From: Epiperipatus broadwayi
Lineage: Eukaryota; Onychophora; Udeonychophora; Euonychophora; Peripatidae
DNA length: 64,000 bases
Assembly: GCA_028023455.1 (NCBI GenBank)
Contig: JAQFVV010012498.1
Coordinates: 2,883,001 to 2,947,000 of the forward strand
Direction: 5' to 3'
The notes beneath the pieces are model-generated. The model had not been told where the DNA came from and did no database searches. It was given only the letters and a program-made list of their open reading frames with translations. This document shows, one piece after another, positions 46,481-61,989 of this stretch. How positions within the stretch are numbered: position 1 is the first letter of the stretch; each line of letters opens with the position of its first letter. Made by a program: the position numbers and the translations under genes.

Positions 46481-49453
46481 TAATCAAATAAAAATGGTGA
46501 AAATGAAATAATACATGCCCATAAAGATGAGCATCATTTCTAATGAAATTAGTAATTTTGAAGTTATTTCTAATCTATGAAAAAAAATATAATAAAAGAA
46601 TGATGAAACTGATGAAGAGACTAAAAATGAAAAATGAATAATCTGTTTGGGCTAAGATCAGTAGTCAGTTCGTTCACTATCCCTTTTACTACAGAGACAT
46701 CTATTAAAATTAAATGAAATGTCTAAGCAATAATAATATGCATAATTATAGAACAAATGAATAACTGGAAGTGGAAAAACTTCACTCTTGCCTATATAAC
46801 ACTTTTAGAATATAAATTCCCCCCATCAAAATATATTCTCTGAGCAATAAATAATTTGAACTTAAAGTAACATCTGAAAATCTTTATGTCTATTTAAAAT
46901 ATCCTAAATAGCAAATATTAATCATGAAAGAAATTATAGCATGATTTAATCTACTCTACCCTTATGGAGTATAAATGCAATGTGCTTTTCTAATAGTACA
47001 ATAAATAATAATGAATTTCATTTGCCACCATCATAATTATAATATAAATAAATTGGTTAATGATTAATAATATAATGAGTAATGATCTCAGGGTTCTTCT
47101 TGTTTAATTTTTAGAAAGCATATGGTTGCATTGTGTTGCCAAACAAATGACTAACATCCTGGTAGATTCTAGGAGATGTACACTTCTCTTATAAGCTCAT
47201 GTATTCTAATATACTATAATAATCAGAATTATTACATAAAAAGTGTTTAATCTGCTTGACAAGTGCATAAACAAATTATATAAAATTAGAAAATTATAGC
47301 CCTTTACCCAGGAAATCATTCAAAATAATAGCAAGAATGGATACCTTTTATATGTTTCTACTACCCCATCAACAGCACAATAAAATAATTAATATTGATT
47401 TCTATACTTTTATTAATAAATAAATAAATAATGTGCAGTCTAATAAATGGATCAAATAATCCAAAGCAAGAATAAATAAATATTTATTTCCTTTGACTAC
47501 AATTCCATCTTGGAATTGAAGCATTTATGGAATATTTGTATTTTAGTAACATTGAGATATTGGATCTGCATAAAAATACATCATCTAATTTACCAAGGTT
47601 TCTGTTATAAATAAGAATTGTGAACACAAGACAAATTGCATATAGAAAAACAGATACTAGATTTACATAGTAACAAATACATTTATTAATGTTTTAAATA
47701 TAACATAGGCAAAATTTATTTACAGTATTATTGAAAGCTATTTTCCAAACATAGGCACTTTAAAATATATGATAGGATGTTACCATAGGTGGTACATCAT
47801 GACCACACTAACAAACAATCTATACATTTTGGAAAATATTTGGATGAGTTATTAAACAAAATAATTAGTGGAGATATTTGTTTAAACATTTATATAACTT
47901 ATTTTATAGGTAATATGGCTAAATCATCCAATTTTAACAAATGTTTGGTCTAAAGAGATAAAATAGCAATAGCTTAAATCATAAGCTGAGCAATACAATT
48001 CATTTAAAATATTCTCTGATGAGGTAACAACTCACAATACCCATTTCATACAGATTAGACTATCATTAACCCAAATTATTCTATGACTGGGTTTGAATAA
48101 ATAAACTTGTATGGTGATAATAGCTATCATATCCAGACAAATAAAATAATATTGTCTAGCACTATTTTATTTTTTAAAGTAAAATTTAAATAAATGTATG
48201 GATCATTCTTCAGAGGTCATGTGCACATATTATACTATAGTTATGTCCACATAATACTAAAATATTTAAGATTAAATAAGTTACTAACCTATTGGCAAAG
48301 TGCTCCTCATGGTGAAAAAAACAACATTGAGTATATGCATTTTTTATATGCTATGTGCTGAGAATAAGCATTTAAAATTATTAATACCTTGGTGGTTTAC
48401 TTGTGGACTGCTAAAAAGGCACAGTAGCTCAATACATATAATGTTTCTTTAAACAAAAGCACTACAAATAACAAAGTGCACATTGAAGAACTAAGTATTT
48501 CAATAACTAACTTATCATTGCAATATCATTTATAAAACACAAATAATTTTACCTACAAAGATGGAAAAATATTTAATATCACCATGAGGGGTAGGCTAAT
48601 AAAGATAGGCTCCACAGAGCAAACAACATGTATGTGTGGATTCAGTCTTATCACATAAGGAAAAATAGAATATGAACCAAGAATATGATTTTTTCATGGA
48701 ACATAGGTACCTTAGCAACATTTGAAAGCAATACTAAAATATAAACACTATTCCATCATCAAATACAAAATGTGAACAATAGGGAGAGTGTCTCCATCTC
48801 ACAAAGCACAATAAGCAAACTAACATCAAATAAAGTCTAATGCTTGAAGGCATATAACTTAGACTAAATGATTGCAAGATAAAATTATCACTAATAAAAC
48901 TAGGTAGATTAATATTCACATTAAAATTTGCAAACATTAAGCAATATCTGAAACCAATGAATTGACAGTCAGTCAAATGACTGTAAAATATTCAAAATAG
49001 CACACTAAAAATTCTGCATTAAATAGGGAATACACATATATGCCATGAACAGCATAAAAATTTATAAAATAAAGTGGCCATAATAGCAAAGTAAATGTAA
49101 GTAATATGAGACTAATAAATGCTTAGTTATATTAAAGTTTAACTGCAAATAATTATATCATAGCAATTATGAAACATTGAACTTCTGATAAACACATATT
49201 GGCTGTTTACCTATAAGTGAATGAAACACTCATAAACAATATAGAGAAAATGTAAGAGATAAATATCTCTATGTGAATAAAAGGCATTATAAAATTCACA
49301 TAAACCAGCAAATATCCAATTATATAAATTTTCACCTTAGAATATGCAGGGATGCATATGCATTTTGTTATAAACCCATTAAAGAACAATATCATAATAA
49401 TAAAAATAATACTACCTTGACATAAAAATATCTTAATAAAAATAATAAAAAAT

Positions 49454-49490
<37 letters not shown>

Positions 49491-52020
49491 TTTTATTATT
49501 TTTACTATATATATATATATATATATTAGTTCATTAGCAGAACTTTCTATAGTGATCAGTCTGTTGAGGGTGTGAAGTCTTTCTTCAACGGGTTATCTGC
49601 AGAATGAAGCATCCATATCAATCAATATTTTTTTTAATAAAGCAAATATGACTTCCAAATATAAGCATACATGACAAAACATTAACAAAGTTCTTAACTC
49701 TAAATTAAATAATAAGTTTGAATCCATTTGAATAAATTGGCCAATGCAAACTAGCTAGCTAAAAAATATTTATTCAGCATCATATAAACAAAAAACAAGT
49801 GGTCTGTCAAATCAGGGAATCTATGGTTCCATACAAAATAATAAATACATTCTTATTTCTTTTTTCTGGAAAGACAAAACATTTTAAAAGCAAGTTTAAA
49901 TTTAAGACAAAGAAAGTCATTTTACGATATTGTTTTCAGTAATTTTTTATATTTAAAATCACTATTAACTTAATAGTTCACATTTTAATACAATGCATTA
50001 TTTAATGTCCATTGTAATTATTTTTGCAAACTATATCTTTTTATTAATTTTTCAAAACTGATTTCTTTGGTTCAAGTTTATTTGAATTTTTTTTTTTTAA
50101 AAAGCAATACTGAGAAAATAAAGCATATAACAGTTCTCCAGTTTTTTTTAAATAAAATTTCCTTAAGTTCATCTTTCTCACAAATATTCATCTTTATAGT
50201 AAAATTTGGAGAAAGCAAATGGATTTTAAAAAATTCCTCTCATGCCAAAAATGATAGTTATTAATAAATATAAAGTTCATACTGAAGAAGCATTTTATTA
50301 TATTCATTACAATTAACACAAATTTTTATTTTTAGCATTTAATAACAGATAGAATAATCAATATAGCTGCTTATTTTTAATTCAACATTTTAAACAGTCT
50401 ATATTTTTAAACTTTAATTTGTTTCTTCTAAAGATAAGATATAATAATGTAAAGTAAATTAGTACAATCTCCAGTATTATTTTATAAATTTCTATCACTG
50501 GATATATCATCTGGTTTCTAGTAAAATATAATTTAAAGCATAACTGATAAAATTGCCTTATTATAAACATTATTCTTAAAAAAGCATGATATTAGTAGCA
50601 AGGATATTTCACATTGAATTATGGCAATAAAATAGCAAGATTATTTTAAGAGCTGGATACACTGCATTGTAAGTTAATAAATAACAAAACTTTTAATAAC
50701 TTTACACTTTAGATAATAAATAAATAAAATAATTATAACAAATTATTACTGTTTTGAAATGCAGTGACAACAGCAGTCAGTCAGGAGACAATGGGAATGA
50801 AGGAGCCAACCTTACAAACTGACAATATTTAGTTTTTATACTTTTCTTGACCAGTGTCAAGAACTAATAACCTCCTCCTGAAATTGTGACCTCTGTGAAA
50901 AAATATGTTAATTACAACAAGGATTGAATTAGTAAAATTATATAAGTTTGATCTAGATTTTTCAAATCTACATGATCTTAATGGTATGTTGAAGAAAAGT
51001 TCAAATTTAACTATATTTTATTAATTAACAAAATTAAATAAATAAAGTAAGATAATAAATTATATTTTATTATTTTAAAATAAAATATCTTTTCTTCATT
51101 AAAGTTTATCAGACATTCTTATTTAGAATTTTTTAACCCTTCATTTATTAAGTCTAACAAAATATTTTTTTTTAATTTTTATTAAGTAAAAGAAAATATC
51201 TTGGCAATTTAAACCAAGAAACCAAAAATTCATATGTGCACATAAAGCCACACACACACATGCATAGAGGAAATTATGTTTTTCTTTTAAATAAAATATA
51301 TCTTAATAATTAACTTATGTTTCTTTAGATGATTAAATATTATTTAACTAACTCAAGAAGCTTTATTAAGATATATTTTTAAAACATATTAAACAAGAAT
51401 TTAATTTAGATGATTAACTACTTGCAATCAGAAAAATTAATTGCATTTAAATATTAATAAATTATATGTTAATATTTCTAAACTTTACTATAATATTAGC
51501 CTTGTTTTAGCTTTCTTTCTAAAGTAGATGTAAATTAAATAACTTTAACCTGAAGCATACATTTTCTTAATACAAAAATTATATCTTTATTAGTTTTTCA
51601 ATTTATCAAATATTAGGTATATTATGCTCATAATGAACTAAATAAATAAAACTTGGTGTATAAGAGTTAAGTAACATGATTTATAGAAGATGACATTATT
51701 ATCTTCTTTCTCTCTTAATTTATTATTTTTATTTTTTATTTTAGAATAAAATAGCTTAATTCTTAAGTCAAAGCATTTAATAAAGACAATGTGCAAAAGC
51801 ACAGATTCACACTATATATGTGCATTTTATGTTTTTGACATTGAATTAATTATCTATTGAGAAAATATATGATTTATTAGGGTTATTTTTTATATAAATG
51901 CCAGTGTGTACACACACTTCCATGTGCACACCCATATATGTTAAATTGGTCATTAATTATGTATAGTAAAATTAATTTCATTTATAGGTTTATGATAATT
52001 CAAATATGTTCATAAATTAT
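45893..52020. other. AT-rich DNA with microsatellites, no gene seen
   Basis: Six kb without a convincing gene. It holds a (TA)40 tract at 46399-46478 preceded by cacatctga, and a hairpin at about 49446-49500 in which aataataaaaaatatt and aatattttttattatt flank a TA tract, with a second TA tract at 49508-49527. Frames of 60-80 codons here look like chance. Confidence 0.5.
46399..46478. repeat. (TA)40 microsatellite
   Basis: 80 uninterrupted bases of alternating TA, the longest pure TA tract in the window. Confidence 0.95.
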
Positions 52021-52031
52021 TATACCTCACA

Positions 52032-52067
<36 letters not shown>

Positions 52068-52079
52068 TGTGAGGTATAT
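52021..52079. repeat. Hairpin around (TA)n
   Basis: tacctcacatctgta and its reverse complement enclose about 28 bases of TA. It directly precedes the 176-bp MITE. Confidence 0.85.
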
Positions 52080-52095
52080 ATATATATATATATAT

Positions 52096-52271
52096 ATAAC
52101 TTTTTGGGCTACACCATATATTATTTTTCATTAAATACTGATATTTTGATGGACTAGCCATCATTATCAAGGTTAACTTTTGAAAAGTTAACCTTGATAA
52201 TGGCAGATGATAGTTTGTCAAAATATTGGTGTTTAATGAAAAATAATACATGGCACAGCCCAAAAAGTTAT
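52096..52271. mobile_element. 176-bp palindromic MITE
   Basis: Nearly perfect full-length palindrome. Outer ends are ataactttttgggct and its complement, inner parts share attatttttcattaaat and tcaaggttaacttttg. It is centred on ttttgaaaa, with no spacer and few mismatches. Non-coding, flanked by TA-rich DNA; a TA duplication as in Tc1/mariner MITEs is possible but cannot be read in this context. Confidence 0.85.
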
Positions 52272-52309
52272 AATGTATCTACATCATACAACTGTGAAAA
52301 CAGTAAATA

Positions 52310-52310
<1 letters not shown>

Positions 52311-52352
<42 letters not shown>
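52311..52352. repeat. (TA)n then (GT)n microsatellite
   Basis: About 11 TA units followed by about 10 GT units. Confidence 0.9.
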
Positions 52353-52353
<1 letters not shown>

Positions 52354-53179
52354 TTTATGTAAACATACTAAAACATATTTGGAAATTACAATGTAATAAT
52401 CAATTTCTTTTTTCATTAATCAAAATTAGAAAACTTTATTTATATGTACAGCTGCATTCTTAAAACCTTAATTTCATTTTTATTGTTATTAATAAATTGA
52501 TATTCTATTGTTAAAGTTATTTCAAAAATTTATTTAATCTTAAAATATAAATTATTATATGTTGTCTTATATCTCTTGTTCACAGTAATAATTATAGAGC
52601 TTTTGTTCCTAAGCTAGATTTATGCATAACAGTCTGTTATATAAAAGACGATTATATTTAGTGTTTACAGACATCCAGATGATGATGATGATCTTGGGTG
52701 GTATAAAGAGGATATTTTTTAAAATCCATTCACTACATTTCATTTTAATTATTTAGAAATTAAGTTTATAATTGTCTAAGTGTAAAGAGCATTCATGATG
52801 AGCTGGATATTTTGGTATCCCAGCATTATTTTTTATTTATAATCTTATGGCTTAGCACTTAAGTTTGTGCATCCAAATTATTGTTTAAATAATCTGATTC
52901 AAGCTGGCAAATGGTAATTTAGCCTTGCTCTATATGATAGTCCTATTTCAAATTAAGTCACATGATTGACTGTTGATTTATTTTTATTGTTTATCATTCA
53001 TGATGATGAATGATTATTACTTTTGAATAATTCTTGTGAATTTATTGTTAATTATAGTTAGTCAAGTTTTTACTTCTGATTCCTCATTATCTTATTTGTA
53101 TATTTAAATTATGTATTGACTTGAAGTTGATGATGATGAGAATCATCACCCCAGGTTCACCCCTGAAATTATCTGTCCC

Positions 53180-53183
<4 letters not shown>
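52353..53183. other. AT-rich spacer, no gene seen
   Basis: Includes short gatgatgat runs near 52680 and 53128; nothing else recognised. Confidence 0.45.

Positions 53184-53217
<34 letters not shown>
53184..53217. repeat. (TA)n microsatellite
   Basis: About 17 TA units directly before a PLE fragment. Confidence 0.95.
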
Positions 53218-53221
<4 letters not shown>

Positions 53222-53480
53222 CACTTTTCTTGATATTCTTGTTTCTAAAACAAACAATAATACCATATTGTCCTCTCTATATAGAAAATTTACACATACT
53301 GATAAATACCTAATAACATCATCACATCACCATTTAGCTCAATTTTTTTTCTATAACTAAATCACATTTTGCAAGATGTTTCTACTTTCAAATACAGTTG
53401 CATTAATAAAAGAGATCAAACATATATGTGAAGTCTGGATGCACTACTATCATTATAAATAAAGAAATGCACAAAGTAAT
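53218..53480 (+). pseudogene. Penelope-like element RT fragment
   Basis: After the TA tract the plus strand reads FTFLDILVSKTNN, then LSSLYRKFTHTDKYLITSS: the LPFLDVLV...YRKPTHTDRYL signature of the PLE RT C-terminal part. It decays after about 35 codons into frames with stops (ITFCKMFLLSN, EIKHICEVWMHYYHYK). It starts at the same motif as the PLE at 21089, also directly after a TA tract. Confidence 0.72.
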
Positions 53481-53481
53481 T

Positions 53482-53513
53482 GGGGGGGGGCCCCCCCCCC
53501 CAAAAAAAAAAAA
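53482..53513. repeat. Poly-G/poly-C/poly-A junction
   Basis: Nine G, eleven C and twelve A in immediate succession, a perfect G/C hairpin in an AT-rich region, at the end of the PLE relic. Confidence 0.9.
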
Positions 53514-56500
53514 GAAAAGAAAAAAAGATGAAAATATTTACTTTTATTATTAGTAAACTGATTTAAAGATCTGGAAATTTATAAAATCACACTCTAATAA
53601 TAGCACTGTTGACAAACATTGGATTATTTAAAATAAACACATATATACACCATTTTCTTAAAATATTGATTGATGGAGAAGACTTAGAATTCATAGCATA
53701 TATGTGAAAAATAGCTTGCCTCCATATAAATTAAATTCATAAAATAAAATGTTATAAATACAGAAAATAAGAAATAAGTGACGTAGAAAAAAGTTAATAA
53801 AAATATAATAAAATAACTGCCCAATCACAAAAAAAATTATAGAAAAACTTTCAATTAATATCTTAATAATTAAAAAAAATTTAATGTAAAGTAAAAAATA
53901 TATTTCATAAAATGTGACAAAAAATCAACAAAAGCTATATAATATTAAAAAGACAAAAATAATGTTCCAGTATAATAGCAACATCTAGTTAAATATATCA
54001 GTAAAAATATTCAATTGAATATATAAAAAATATAAAGTATCAGAAATAATTTTAAAAAAGTAGGTCAAAAACTAGTAAATTTTTTGTGATGTTAAGCATA
54101 AAGTGTGTAAATGAGATAGATAACCCATATGATTGATATAATTCAATGTTAAACATTAATATTTAAGAAAAAAATACAACTGTCAATTGTATATAATGTA
54201 TTCACAAAGATTAGTACAAATACATTAATCTTTCTGCCAGTGTCTCTGATTATAATCAAATCAGCTATAAAACTGGTAATTTTTACATTATCATTGTGAA
54301 TTTATCCTCATTTTAAAAGTTAAAATGTACCATAGTAAGCTGCCCTCTCTATAATTATTTTCCAAGTAAAAAGTCAATAATATTTAAATTTTAAACTATA
54401 ACAATGGGAGAAGGCAGATATTGGTTGTTTTGCATTTTGAACAAAAGGGAGCACTTATCAACAATTTTGACCACTTCAAGTTTTTTGTTTGATTTTCAAA
54501 ATGAAAATGAATGTCTTAGAGTATTTTTTATACATATTATAAATTATTTTGATAAAATATGCTGAAAATATAATTATTTTAGAAGAATAATTAAGAGCTT
54601 AGTAAATTTTTTTTTACTTCTACATGAATGTAAATCGGAAAAAAAATTAATGATGTAGGTCACATATTGTTATAGGTTAGGAAATGTTTTTTTAGGTTTT
54701 TCACTATAGATTATTTTTATAATTATAAATAAAAATGTATTTTTGAAAAAAACTTTTATTCACTTTAATAATATGACAAATTATTAATTTTCTTTTTAGA
54801 AAGTAAACTAAAATGAATAAAATATTAAAAGACAATTATATTTTTACGGCTGATTTTGTAATTGACCAAACAAAAGTTTAGAGCTTAACTCACTCAGCCA
54901 GTAGAAATTTGTACCTGTGGAAAGATTAAAGAACACTTTGAATTTGTATCAACCAAAATAATAACACTGATTTAAGTCATTATTGTACATTATACATATT
55001 CAAGATACTGCTAAATAGATTAACATTGGTAATCTATTTTTAATGATAAAAACATATTTTGTAGGTTAAACTAAAATGAATAAAAGTAAATAGAAATTAC
55101 CTTAATCTTCTGGAGTTAGAGTCACAAATTATAAGAACTAATAGATGAAGCAAAATAAGAAAAAATATAATTTTTAAAATATCTAAAATAATATTCAGTA
55201 GGATTTTAATCAGCAACAAATAAAACATTTATAGCAAGAAATTAAAAAAATATAATAGTTTAAATTTATTTTATAATAAAAGAACAATTGAATACTAATA
55301 GTAACTAAAATTGAAATTAAAGTTAACTGTTTTATTTTAAACATTAATCCTTTTAGTATTTTGTTTTGCAACAATCTCATAAAAAATTCTATTCATTTTT
55401 TTACCCATTAGTTACATGTTTTAATGAAAAAAATACTTTTTCTATATCAAATATTTATCTTTGAAATAAATTTGATAAAAAGCATAAATTTAAAAATGAA
55501 TGTAATCTTAAAAATAAAATACTAATTTTGCAAAACAAAAACAAATTATAATAAAGTGAGAAAAATAAATAATTTCATTTCACATTTCTCAGTGTAAAAA
55601 TTTCCATAGCAAAAAAGATTTATACTCAAGAAAATTAACTTTTGATTAAATTTATTAAAAGCTTGATTTTTATTAATTCCAAGATTAATTTTATTCATTT
55701 CTCAATAAAAACAATAACAAAGTTATTAATATTGTCATTTGACTGTTGACATAATGTATATATATCTGGCTAATTTTTTTCTAAAAATTAAAATATTCAA
55801 TAATAGATGCAAATATCACCCACCTATTTAGAAATAAATATTTAATAATTTTACAAAAATATGAATTCACAAACAAATAAAAAATAAATCTACTTGTCTG
55901 ATAGCATTGGGAAAAAGTTCTGGCTGCACAAAAGTTCTTTTTTATAGGAAAGTGTATTCTCCCCTAGAAATAAAATTCTTTCTTCTCCTTTTTGCTGATT
56001 ATCATTTAAGCATAATAGTTACAACTGATCTCTTAAGCAATACATAATTTTTAATTATGAGACCACAAAAATATTAAGTATTATTGTTAATATTTTAAAT
56101 GGATTTTGGCCACTGAAATCATGTAACACAGATTGCAGTGCTATAGATCGTCTGTTGTGATTTTATACCTTATGATTAAAAATATTGATGCTGAGTTAAA
56201 GTATAAATTAATTTCAGTTAGGACAAGTACTTGTAAATAGGGAGCCATGATTTATTTCAAAATAAAACAATGATTATATACAAGATTAATATTTGTGATC
56301 TTATTTTAAGATACAAACAAGACATTGAACAAATCTGATTATACAACCATTATACATAAACAATTAGTCTTAATTAATATTTATCAGAATTAATGAAATG
56401 TTTTATTTTTTAAAAGAATCCTATCTAAATAATATTTTTTAAGGATTAATGTATAATAAAAAACTTATGGATAAAATATATGTGATCACTCAACCAGCTA

Positions 56501-58686
56501 CCAAACAAGCCCAATAGCAACATAGTGACTACATTTGGAAATAAAGTTATAATATTCATTTTTAGATAAAATTAACTTTAATTGATGCATAAGAAATAGC
56601 CCATTTTCTAAAGCAACTGTTTTCAGAAAGATTAAGTTTTGTTAGTTAATAGCTTTGCACTGACAGTCATTATAATGATGTATTGTTTAACACATACTGG
56701 ATTGACCTTTATCATATTATGTTATGGTGTGGAACACATGATCAGTACCAATAATTTACATAAATAATCCAAGAAAAAAATATTAATTTCAGTTTGTAAA
56801 ATTTTTTCTGGAAATGTTATCCAAAAATGACAACTAATCTATTAAGTTTATTCTATATTTCATATTATTACTATATATTTTCACAATACTTTTTCTATGC
56901 CTCTATAATGAAGTAAATGCTAGATTCCAGGATTAATGCTCAAACTGCTACTTTCAGTGCTTAGCTCATCTCACATTATTTCCTGAGTTACCAATTATTA
57001 CAATTAATGATACTGATCCAGCTTTCAGAAATACACTACCACAATCATAGTGCTGGGATTTACAATCATTCTATTTAAAGTGAAAGGCTGAAACCTTCAT
57101 TCTATTTATAACATACATGTTAAATTTATTTAAAGTGAACTTTTCTCAAGTGTACAAATGTCTTAATTTTATAAAGTTTAATCAAATTACTTGAGACTTT
57201 AATTTTTGATTTAAAATTTTGTAAACACTTTTTATCAATATTTGATAAAAAATTCATATTGCTAACGTTACTTACTAAGACCTTTGATGGATGTAGGAGG
57301 GAGATTATTGCAAATTTGCATCCTATACAATTTTCATATTACAAAAAGTCAAAATTAGCCAGATCTTTAAAATATTGTTTAGTACTTAGAGTGGAATAAA
57401 TTATTTTATTTTTCACTTATTAGATTTTATCCAAAACTGAGTGATTAATGAGTGAATGAATGATTCACTTTTATTAGTATATATATATATATATATTGCT
57501 ATCCTATCACCTTTTTATAATTATTTTGCCACTTTTTTATTTTTTCAAAGATAATATAATATTTTCAGCTCTTCTGAATTGTCTTAATTAATTTGAAACA
57601 TTTTTTTCAAAAAAAATATTTTTAAAACATTCATTTTTTATCATGATTCTTCTCTGTTTATATTCAACATAATTGTGTCCTTTTAAGTTCATAAAATTTA
57701 TTCCTAGCATTTATTACTATTTTTATTTCAGTAGTTCTTTACCTTTAAAGTCGATTACTTATTTGATTTACTTTTTCTAATTATCTCTATATTAATCATC
57801 ATATTATAAATCATTATTAATTAATTTTATTATAATTCTTTTATGCCCATTAGTATTTTCTCTTCTTTTTTAAAATATTCAGACTTTTAAAATTAGCACT
57901 AAAACGTGTGATCTATTTGCTAAATAGATAGAGAATTTAGTTATATATTTTGACATTCATTATTTTTTAAATAGTAGCTTCATGATTTTGTAATTCTAAT
58001 AAAAAAAAATCATTAACTATGATTTCATGTAATAGCAATTACTAAATATATTTAATTTATAGTAAAACCTTCTTAACTGCTAATATGATATTATTATTAA
58101 AAAAGTAAAAAAAATATTTTTAAAATCATATAACTCATCAATTAAATATGTTCATAATATTAAAATAAATTATGTGCGCTACATGTTAAATTTATAGCTT
58201 AATGTAATAATCTTTTTTTTAAAAAAAAATGTACATCCAATTAAATAAATCACTTAAAATTCATGAATTGTGCTGCACAGTTTATATATAGGTTCATTAA
58301 ATTTTAAAGTAAACATAACATTCTAAAAATATTCTCAACATTTCGTTTCTCCTCAGAAGTCTGTCAAAATTCACTTTATGTTGAAATAGTGTTTTAATGA
58401 TAATCCTGACACATATAAAGATGCATACAGAAAGAAAAAGGGCAATATTCATAGAAAATTGAAAAAGACATGGTTGATGACATATTTCAAAAAGAATAAC
58501 TTTAGAATGAGTTAATTAAAATTAAAATTGAAAAATAGAAAAAAGTTAAGAAATATTTTCAAATACTAATATTTAATGGTTTTATTTATAAACTATATTA
58601 TAATTGTTTATTAACTTTGTCGTTTTTATATATTTTTTCGTGAATGCTATATCTTAATTTTTTTTTTTAAAAGTTGCTTCACAATT
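53514..58686. other. AT-rich DNA, no gene seen
   Basis: Five kb of AT-rich sequence with only short chance frames and a small (TA)n tract at 57479-57497. No coding motif or large repeat recognised. Confidence 0.5.
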
Positions 58687-59413
<727 letters not shown>

Positions 59414-61989
59414 TGTAAAATGAAGTTGATACTTCATTGACAATAATAACGAAGGCAGAAGAAAAATATGTACATAATATAAACTTAATCAGAAAAAGGA
59501 GAGTTATAGTAAATTTTTTTCCTAAGTACAGTTTTAATTTACCTTAATAATAATGATTTAAAACTTAATTTATTTATTATATACACATCTACCCAGACTT
59601 ATTAAATTATTTGAGAATGCATGTTTAAATTCCCAACATTTGGTTTAAATAATGGAAAAGTCAAATTTCAATTTTAAATAAATTCTAAATAGTTTTTTTT
59701 TAAAGTAATTAGGTCTGTTTTTTCAACAGATTTAATTAAGATTCATTATCAAAGATTCCAGATTAAAGTTTTAAGTTAGTAATTTTGGTAAATATATTAA
59801 TGTAATTACTTAATTATGTTTAACATCTAGTTGTAATGTGGATTTAGTAAATAACTCAGACTTAATGATCAATCCCATACTAGTTGATAAAAATAGAATA
59901 ATTATCATAAAATTACATAAAGTTCAAATTAACTTGTTTTATTCATTCATCCTGATTCCCATTCTAGGAGGTAGACTGACTGTTATTTTTATCTATTTCA
60001 CTCTATAACAGAGGTAAATTGGAAAAAAATCCACTGTGAATCACTAGCAAAACTTCACTCCTAAAGCCACAAATGAGTAAATACAAATTCCTATGATCTC
60101 TTTCTCAGATCGTGTATTTTAGCCAAAATGGTATTCTGAATATTACCTTCCATGCTTAGCTACATTTAGCATTCCTAAACTAATTACAAAAATGAGTCAA
60201 CCTAGGGAAATTTACAAAACTGCAATGCTTATTAAACATGATACTTTGAGCAAAAATATATAATTGTTTACAATATTTAAAATACTGAGGAAATTATAGA
60301 TAATTTCAAAGAGCTCTCAAAGATTGCCTAAAAATCTAGACTACATAGCCAAACTGTAAGATATTTGTGATAAGTATAGGTCTTTTTAAACATACTTATT
60401 TCTGATACATTAAGCAAAAATTAATCATTTAAACATTTATCATTAGATTACAGACATAATCCATTTTTCTCTTATTTTTAATTTAATTGAAAATCTTTGA
60501 TTTACTTATTCGAAGCAATAATCTTTTTAATTATATATTTCTTTCTATCAAAACACATTTCAATAGATTAAAGAAAACTTTGTAAGGAAGGAGGAATTAC
60601 AAAGCAATTACATCATTAATAATATTAGATCTATATTTAAATGCAGTTGGAGAAAAGAAAGATTTTGAAATGTATTTTTTTATAGTTAACACATTTTATA
60701 TATTATATGTTCCTTTATAAATGAAAAATTATTTTATTAATGGGTATAAAGAAGATATGTATATATAAAATATATAGAAAGAGTAAAAATGAGATTGTCG
60801 AATAGTTAACACATAAAAGATTTATCTTTATAAGCACACTAAATATTAATTGGAATCATATAACTGTCTTAATTGTTAAAAAAGAAATAATTTAATGTCC
60901 ATACATGAGAAATGTGTGTAAACGTACACTTATAATTTCAATTTAAATACTTTGTCTGAATTTTTAGGTAAATTGAGTTATTAATTTTAAAAATTTATAT
61001 CAATATTGAAAATATGTGAAAATATTTATAAGGTAGTTGTCGATTATTCGCCCTACACTGCCTGATGACATTCTACCTAGCTAAAAGCACATTAAAATGC
61101 CATTTACTAGGCATACCTATTAGTAGGCCTACATATATATGCTGTCAATAATATTATACCATAACATATATACATTTTTTGAGTTATTTTTTCACGACCA
61201 TTATCTTGTGCAAAAAAGTTATTAGACACCTTCAGTGTGCTTAGCAGTTGTTATGAAACTATCACAATTAACATTTTCAGTATTTGTTTTTTTTTTTTTT
61301 TGGAATCTAAAATTGTAGTGTAAGTACTTGTGAAAATGTTTATTTTTAAATTTTTTGACTCATTTCAATGTATGTGGTATTAGTTGTTTTAAATTTTAAC
61401 ATTGCAAACAGCAATCACTACAGATGTGGTCAATCATCAAAATTTGGGGAAGGGTGTTTTTAACAAGCTCTCTGGTGAAGTAACATCACTCGCGAGATTT
61501 TTCAGTCAAGAATTCAAAAATGGATGTGAGTAAAATCAAACTCTTGACATTTTCAGAATTGTCTGTCATGGAAGCCTAAGCTGTGGTGTTTTTACAACTT
61601 CATAATATACTCCCCTCTGTGAGGCAGTGTGTGTGTGTGTATGGTGTTAAAAAGCTGAAAAAGATAAACATTTAAGTGCAAGTCACCTGCCTGTCAATGT
61701 AGGTTTTCTCTTTGAAATGGTAGCTTTTTTGAGGGGTCGATAATTGATTTGGTCAAAGCATCAGGTTGTATGCAATAATTATATTTTGTATTTGTTTATT
61801 AAAACATTTTCCAGTCCAAAAAAATCTGATAATATTATTTCTTGAAATATTGATGAGTGAAATGGTTTTTGTTTGTCAACTAAATAAATGTTTCAGCTAA
61901 GTTATAACAAATGTAAAATCATTTTCTGCTTTATAGTTAATTCAAAATTGATCGACATAGTTAAAAAAAAAAAGGAGAGGGGAATCCAA
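59414..61989. other. AT-rich DNA, no gene seen
   Basis: Contains a GC-richer patch at about 61400-61660 with a short (GT)n near 61630. No gene recognised. Confidence 0.45.

Noticed and set aside
46607-46640. CTGATGAAGAG followed by GAAA
   Set aside because: The bases between the two cores do not form stem II, and no stem I pairing is visible.
48016-48045. CTGATGAGGTAACAACTC as a hammerhead core
   Set aside because: A stem II could form, but the required GAAA is absent (ACAA follows).
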